From Parachlorella kessleri (taxonomy: Eukaryota > Chlorophyta > Trebouxiophyceae > Chlorellales > Chlorellaceae): a stretch of 12,761 nucleotides of DNA. Position 1 is the stretch's first letter, and each line of letters begins with the position of its first letter. Under the pieces are notes generated by a model. The model was given only the letters and a program-made list of their open reading frames with translations. It was not told where the DNA came from and made no database searches. The translations under genes and the position numbers were made by a program. The DNA is taken from assembly GCA_001598975.1 (NCBI GenBank), contig BBXU01002656.1, positions 1-12,761 of the forward strand. The letters run 5' to 3'. This document shows positions 8,901 to 12,761 of the stretch, one piece after another.

Positions 8901-10217
8901 CTGGGTGCACAGCCTGTACCTGTCACAGCCCCCGGCCCCACCTGGAAGCAAGCCCCGTCTACCAGCCCAAAGAGCGCCACGGCCACCCAGCCCATGAGCT
9001 GCTTGGGGGGGCCCCTGCCCTCCTTGGCGGCCCATGCCAGCACTGCGGCACCAGCCGGGATGAGTCGCCAGGCGGCCAGCAGCAGCGGGGTGGTGTGGGG
9101 GGCCAGCTCCTTCATGGCAGCCACTGCAGGGAGGCCAGCAATCAATCAATCATTACGCAACCCACAGCAGCGGCAGTGAAACCGGCAATCAATCAATCAT
9201 TACGCATCCCACAGCAGCAGCAGGGAGGCCGGTAGGAAGAGGAGCAGGCAGCTCAGGGAGGCTCTCTACCCTTGCGTCGGTGTGTGCCTCCAAGTACAAG
9301 GGATTGCAGTTCCCAGCATGGAGGGGACTGTTTAGTGGGTGTGATTTGTGGCGCCACAACTCAGCTGTCCGCACGAACACCCGCTCATGTGCACCACCGT
9401 CACTCGGCAGTGCATGCCCTGTGAATCTTACTTACTGCTACTTGCAAACAGAGATAATCTGCAGCCTGCTGAGTAACTCACTGCTGGTGCCCCAGAAAAA
9501 GAAGGGGGAGATGAGCAGGAGGGTATCTGTTACAGACATGGCGCCCTTCGTGCTTGACTCTGCAGCATGAAACCGGGGAGTAATTGGACGCTTCCATAAG
9601 GGGAAACCCGGAAATCCATGCAAGGTACGTGTTATTCGTCTGCTAAGTTTCATCTTTGCTTACATATCTGACAAGGTGTTAGATCCTCATGTTCCTCAAG
9701 GCAGTCAATGTCTGCCCTATAAGAGTTAACACACTAAGCGGCCTTAAAAGGCGCAAGGTCTTGGGCTAACTACCGACCGATACGGTAGCGAGCGTGCTCT
9801 GCAAAGTCTTACGCAGTAGTTGTAATACTTCAGCAGGTCGAGGAGGACATGAGCAGTGTCCACATCCAAGGGGTCCGCACCTGGTTGCAGGAGGGGACTG
9901 CTCTCGAGTACTGCCAGATCTCCACAGACCTCGCCTGTGTCCTCATCCAGCACTACACAAGTGCCTTCTGCCCCGTTGGCGAAGCACTCCAAGACCTTGT
10001 GGTCCTCCCCAGGCGGTAGGGTTATCGCCTTGGCTTGCTCACGCCTGTCAGAGGGCAGCACCGTCCTCTCCGACTCCTCAACAGCCCGGCAGCGATGCCG
10101 GTGCCAACGCTTGGCTGCCGCTGCTGGGCGAGGAAGCCCGGTGGCCACGCAAACCACACCCCGGTGCTGCAGCGCACCCGCATATGGACTGCGCACTGAG
10201 AGCCTCCAGGTAACCAT
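5960..10217 (-). CDS. EamA/DMT-family transporter, plant chloroplast WAT1-related type (At3g02690-like), eight exons
   Basis: This is a multi-pass membrane carrier of the drug/metabolite transporter superfamily with two EamA domains; the substrate is unknown. Exons in transcript order are 10217-9881, 9559-9482, 9123-8942, 8269-8005, 7767-7694, 7184-7037, 6649-6505 and 6068-5960, the last ending in TAG. All introns are GT-AG and every phase matches, giving 1338 nt or 445 residues. Exon 1 encodes an Arg/Ala-rich, transit-like start and an acidic linker. Domain 1 (about 126-265) has FFFWGTSMAAMKEL (132-145) and GLGSVIIDSQPLTV (212-225), and reaches LFGERLG. Domain 2 (about 298-437) has GTVMVRWVAKY (313-323), ATGWHM, SYGVFFYN and SLTFLTPMF (397-405). 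These motifs and their order are, from my knowledge of the family, those of plant At3g02690-like proteins, so inner-envelope or other plastid membrane location is inferred. Exons 2-8 are secure. Exon 1 is tentative: an ATG at 9653 runs directly into exon 2, and GTAAGA near 9811 is a rival donor. Confidence 0.88.
6244..6296. repeat. Two copies of a 17-bp direct repeat, 36-bp period
   Basis: TCAGGACCAACTGTGAC at 6244-6260 recurs at 6280-6296 with one change. Both copies lie in the last intron of the transporter. This is a small local duplication with no visible function. Confidence 0.7.
6397..6524 (-). repeat. 73-bp tandem duplication that copies an exon end and its 5' splice site
   Basis: The segment that encodes the end of exon 7 (FAAASG) and carries its GTGAGGTGG donor at 6504 is repeated 73 bp further into the intron. 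The 33 nt at 6492-6524 recur exactly at 6419-6451, and the less conserved flank back to about 6397 also matches. The decoy donor lies at 6431. Using it would add 73 nt and shift the frame, so the proximal donor at 6504 is the one that makes the protein. Confidence 0.8.
7188..7396. repeat. Three tandem units of 70-73 bp next to a 3' splice site
   Basis: Each unit has a CAG run, GAGCC, CTGCTGGCCACATG, CTGGCTGG and, in the first two, GACACGTGCCAGC. The spacing is 73 bp then 70 bp. The array starts within a few bases of the acceptor at 7185-7187 (minus strand), so CTG repeats lie immediately upstream of exon 6. It lies in the intron 7185-7693 of the transporter. Minisatellite expansion is the likely origin. 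Confidence 0.82.
8426..8482. repeat. GGTGCCTGCT short tandem repeats
   Basis: Exact GGTGCCTGCT units occur as two pairs at 8426-8445 and 8455-8474, with related GGTGGTGCT sequence after them. They lie in the 672-nt intron 8270-8941 of the transporter. No coding or regulatory meaning is evident. Confidence 0.75.
9135..9223. repeat. 47-bp tandem duplication with (AATC)n core
   Basis: A unit of about 42 bp containing AATCAATCAATCATTACGCA and CCCACAGCAGC occurs at 9135-9176 and again at 9182-9223 with few changes. It lies just upstream (in the minus-strand sense) of the exon 3 acceptor in intron 9124-9481. Confidence 0.8.
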
Positions 10218-10615
10218 TGAGGCAGCTGTTATATCAGATACACCCGTCCTAAATATGATCAGCGTTCAAAAGAGCAAGCCATGCATCTCAAGAGCAAGTA
10301 GCAAGCTTGTGGACCCCTGTGCTGTGGTAACTTTTCGATGTATGCATTCAGGGATAGGCGGGCTCGATCGGTCGCTGGGACTTCTCTTGCGCCCTGCATT
10401 CGGCGGGCAGCTGAGGCGCCCCCTAGGGCCCCTGCCCCTTGGATGACCCTTCTGCGAACCCCAATTTCCAATTGCAGTTAACTAACTAAATACAATAAAA
10501 GTGGGAGTATTTAAAAGAGCCTATATTGTCACGGTTGAGCCTAGGCATCTCCATGTTGCTGCTTCTCCTTTCTATGGTGGCCGGTCGTGCAAACAAAGAC
10601 ATCCAGCAGCCAGCC

Positions 10616-10670
10616 CTGTCAGTCCAGTCCAGCTCTACTCCCTGTTCGCACTGCCTGCCACCCATGCTAG
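10616..10670. repeat. Dispersed repeat, copy B
   Basis: This is the second copy of the repeat described at 5423-5482. It has two substitutions and is 5 bp shorter, in the same orientation. It lies upstream of the transporter, so the two copies flank that gene. Confidence 0.75.
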
Positions 10671-11044
10671 AGACAGAGAGTTAGAGGCAAACTGTGAAAG
10701 GGATAAGTGCAGTTATGCTCTGTTTCTCCCTATATGCCATTTCCACCTTGGCCTGTGAGGGGTGATTCCCCTCATCTGGATTCCTGTGCGCCAGTGAGCT
10801 GGATTCCCTGTTCAACAGTGGAATGCAAGAAGCGCATATAACTGTTGCTGTCACCCATCGCCGCTGCTTGTTGTGACCTTTCCAGGTGGGAGGTGGCAGC
10901 ACGCATGCAGGGGTTGATTCCCTTCAGTAGCACGGAATATCACCCACCAAACAAAACTCTGTCCTGCCAGAGTGCATTTATACTTCTTCCATACTACGGT
11001 ATGTTACTTACGGTGTACCTCTTTGTACTAAACTCAGGCTGAGT

Positions 11045-11065
11045 TATATAATGCAAATTACGTCA
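11045..11065. promoter_or_regulatory. Overlapping TATA-like, octamer and ACGT-core motifs
   Basis: TATATAA (11045-11051), ATGCAAAT (11051-11058) and TTACGTCA (11058-11065; TGACGTAA on the minus strand) follow one another within 21 bp of unusually AT-rich sequence. Such motifs are common in promoters, but no gene start lies close by, so use as a control site is speculative. Confidence 0.2.
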
Positions 11066-11310
11066 TAAGCACCCACGGAAAGGAGGGTAAAGGGGACAGT
11101 CCCCACAGGCGGTAACTGAAGAGCGGGCTTCCCAAAGACTGTCAAAGGAAGCGCGGCCAGCAAGGAGCAATAGCTCTGACATAGAGAAAGGGCAGCGGAT
11201 TGTGGTGTCAGGTCACCTAACAGCAGTGCTATAGCAGCAGGGAATCCACACACGGACAACTCGGGACACATTAATAGCCGCAGCCAGGACCACCAAGGGT
11301 TAGTCACTGC

Positions 11311-12399
11311 TTAGTAGCCGCCCATGGCATCCATGCCGGCGCCAGCGCCGGCGGTCTCGGGCTCGGGGATGGTGGTGACCACCACATCGCTTGTCAGGAA
11401 GGTCTTGGCTACTGACGTGGCATTCTCCAGGGCGCTGCGCACGACCTGCGGCAAGACAGGAAAGCTTGGGTGCCTGCTTGCTTGCCAGCGCAGCTTCTGG
11501 GTAGACAAATTTCACAGGGGTTTCACCAGCAGCATGCTGCCATCAATTAAGATAAGACTTCACCCATGTACACACAAAGCTTCACCAAAAACAAACCCAA
11601 GGAATCACAAGATATGCTGCGGTTCTCCAGCCTGGGCGCTCGCTTGGGTGACTGCTGAAAGGGGTGCCACGACACCCCGGCAGTGGCCCAGGCCAGGCTG
11701 CCAACAGGATCCACACCGGCAGCACACCTAGAAGGCTACAAAGGCTCCTCCCATTCCATTCCCTCCTCCGCAACCAGCTGCAGGGGCAGCTAGGCAGGAG
11801 CGTCCCACAACCAAACGGGCCCCCAGGTAATACGTAAAGCTAGCAGTAAGGGGCTCCCACGCGCCCTCGTAGCGTTGTGGCCCGACTGGGAAGCCCACCT
11901 TGGTGGGGTCGATGATGCCGCTCTCCATGAGATTTTCATACGCGCCGGTGGCAGCATTGTAGCCAAAGTGGGGGTCAGGGTTGTCTAGCACGCGCTGCAC
12001 AGGGCGGAGGCAAGTGGAGGTAGATCATGTGCCTCCCTTGCTGCATGCGCACACTGCTCCGAAACACATCCCGACCTTGACTCAACATGCGCGCCCCAGA
12101 AAAGTTTTGCCGTGGCCCGGCAGGGGAATGACAAAATGGGTCACCGCCGTCCACCTGGGTGGGGAAGGTACACGAACAGCAACACTGGCTGTCCGGCAAG
12201 GCAGCGAGGCCCCCTCCTCTGATGCCACCCAGCGACTCCATCGCACCAGGCGGGCATTCTGACAACAGCTGCAGCGCTGCTATTACACAAACCGCTGGCG
12301 GCGCCGCACCTGCATGACGACCGAGCCGTTGTCGCCGGCATTGTTGGCGATCAGCTTGAGGGAGTATGGCAGGGCGCGCTTCACAATGTCGGCGCCAAC
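11311..12399 (-). CDS. CPN60B: Chloroplast chaperonin-60 beta subunit, last three exons (5' part outside window)
   Basis: This is the C-terminal part of a group I (GroEL-type) chaperonin subunit that folds stromal proteins such as Rubisco large subunit by ATP-driven cycles in the plastid. Exons in transcript order are 12399-12310, 11994-11899 and 11445-11311 (TAA stop), all joined in phase 0 through GT-AG introns. They encode 106 residues of a protein normally about 550-600 long. The order is: [19 protein letters not shown] and GSVVMQ; then FGYNAATG and GIIDPTKV; then [17 protein letters not shown]. The Asn/Ala of GYNAAT and the Asp of DPTKV match GroEL positions that contact nucleotide. [14 protein letters not shown] and the Gly/Met tail ending MDAMGGY favour the plastid beta type over alpha or mitochondrial Cpn60. 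No defect is visible in the part present. Which beta paralogue it is cannot be told. Confidence 0.9.
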
Positions 12400-12761
12400 C
12401 TGCGCAGGGGTGCGGCACACACGGAGCTTTAGGTCAGTGTGGTCCAATTCGCAAGAGGGAACCACCTTGACACGATACCAACTACAGCGGCCACGCAGCC
12501 GTGTTTCTTGGCTTCAATCCTCGACTTACAAGTCCACTCATCACGAAAGCAAAACAAACCTGCTGGACGCGCCCACCGCAGCGCGCGCATGCCTGCGACT
12601 CTACAATACCATTCCTTTTTACGGAAGCTGCAGAGATGTACGACATCCGCAAGCCCTAGACTGGACCGACAGCTCCCCTACCCTTGTGTGCACCTGTGCT
12701 CCCTCCCCCGCTTCCCTCTACCTGCCCCCCCCCCCCCCCCTCGCTGCTCCAATCCTCGACC
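12400..12761. other. Intronic sequence of the chaperonin gene at the right edge
   Basis: The exon beginning at 12399 has a clear acceptor (CCCCTGCGCAG on the minus strand). No upstream chaperonin exon, such as the expected GroEL-like segment before DIVKRAL, can be read on the minus strand up to the end. The intron is therefore at least 362 nt. It contains a run of 16 C at 12725-12740. Confidence 0.6.
12725..12740. repeat. 16-C homopolymer
   Basis: An uninterrupted run of C near the right edge, within the chaperonin intron. Its length is prone to sequencing and assembly error. Confidence 0.85.

Larger units (their letters stand above)
10218..11310. other. Transporter upstream region and chaperonin 3' flank
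   Basis: There is no supported gene in this stretch. It must contain the transporter promoter and 5' UTR and the 3' UTR of the chaperonin, both on the minus strand. A minus-strand TTTTAAATA at 10508-10516 lies about 290 nt before the transporter ATG and is a weak TATA-like candidate. No minus-strand TGTAA was found for the chaperonin. It also holds dispersed-repeat copy B (10616-10670) and an AT-rich motif cluster at 11045-11065. The minus frame through 10259-10471 has no ATG at its apparent start and no usable donor, so it is not called. Confidence 0.55.

Noticed and set aside
10259..10471. Minus-strand frame upstream of the transporter that looks like a basic presequence
   Set aside because: Its apparent start is TTG rather than ATG, it has no convincing donor, and it is not in phase with the ATG at 10217. 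It is more likely 5' flank.
12515..12760. Direct repeat CAATCCTCGAC at 12515-12525 and 12750-12760
   Set aside because: Eleven bases in intronic DNA is too short to separate from chance, with no target-site or element structure.
1..12761. Defence system, biosynthetic cluster, CRISPR array or complete transposon
   Set aside because: No such protein motifs, regularly spaced direct repeats with unique spacers, terminal inverted repeats or transposase/reverse-transcriptase motifs were seen. The repeats are intronic minisatellites and a short dispersed fragment.

Overview
This is a stretch of nuclear DNA from a green alga, most likely a chlamydomonadalean (volvocine-type) chlorophyte. The evidence is GC-rich coding exons separated by many short GT-AG introns with CTGCAG-type acceptors, Ala/Gln homopolymer tracts in coding sequence, abundant CAG/GT/poly-C simple repeats, and two genes of plant/algal plastid type. 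No operons, Shine-Dalgarno sites, tRNAs, rRNAs, CRISPR arrays or complete mobile elements were seen. Almost none of the long uninterrupted reading frames is a gene by itself. The real genes appear only when short exons are joined in phase.

Layout: (1) 216-4546, plus strand, is the 3' part of a large unrecognised gene. Six exons encode the last ~720 residues of an Ala/Gln-rich, acidic, partly coiled-coil protein with two basic clusters that could form a nuclear localisation signal. (2) 4547-5959 is the space between two convergent genes. It holds 3' UTRs, one copy of a dispersed repeat and a weak coding-like stretch. (3) 5960-10217, minus strand, is an apparently complete eight-exon gene for an EamA/DMT-family membrane transporter. 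It closely resembles the plant 'WAT1-related, chloroplastic' protein typified by Arabidopsis At3g02690. Exons 2-8 join in phase without a break, and exon 1 (a transit-peptide-like N-terminus) is less certain. (4) 10218-11310 is the upstream region of the transporter and the 3' flank of the next gene, with the second copy of the dispersed repeat. (5) 11311-12399, minus strand, holds the last three exons of a chloroplast chaperonin-60 beta subunit gene. Its 5' part lies beyond the right edge, and 12400-12761 reads as intron.

The transporter and chaperonin are both on the minus strand and both point to the plastid, but nothing shows that they work together. The most unusual features are small duplications at exon/intron boundaries: an array of five exon-start copies in gene 1, a tandem duplication of a 5' splice site in the transporter, and ~70-bp tandem repeats butted against one of its 3' splice sites. 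I found no convincing new multi-gene system. This looks like an ordinary intron-rich algal locus with interesting splice-site architecture.
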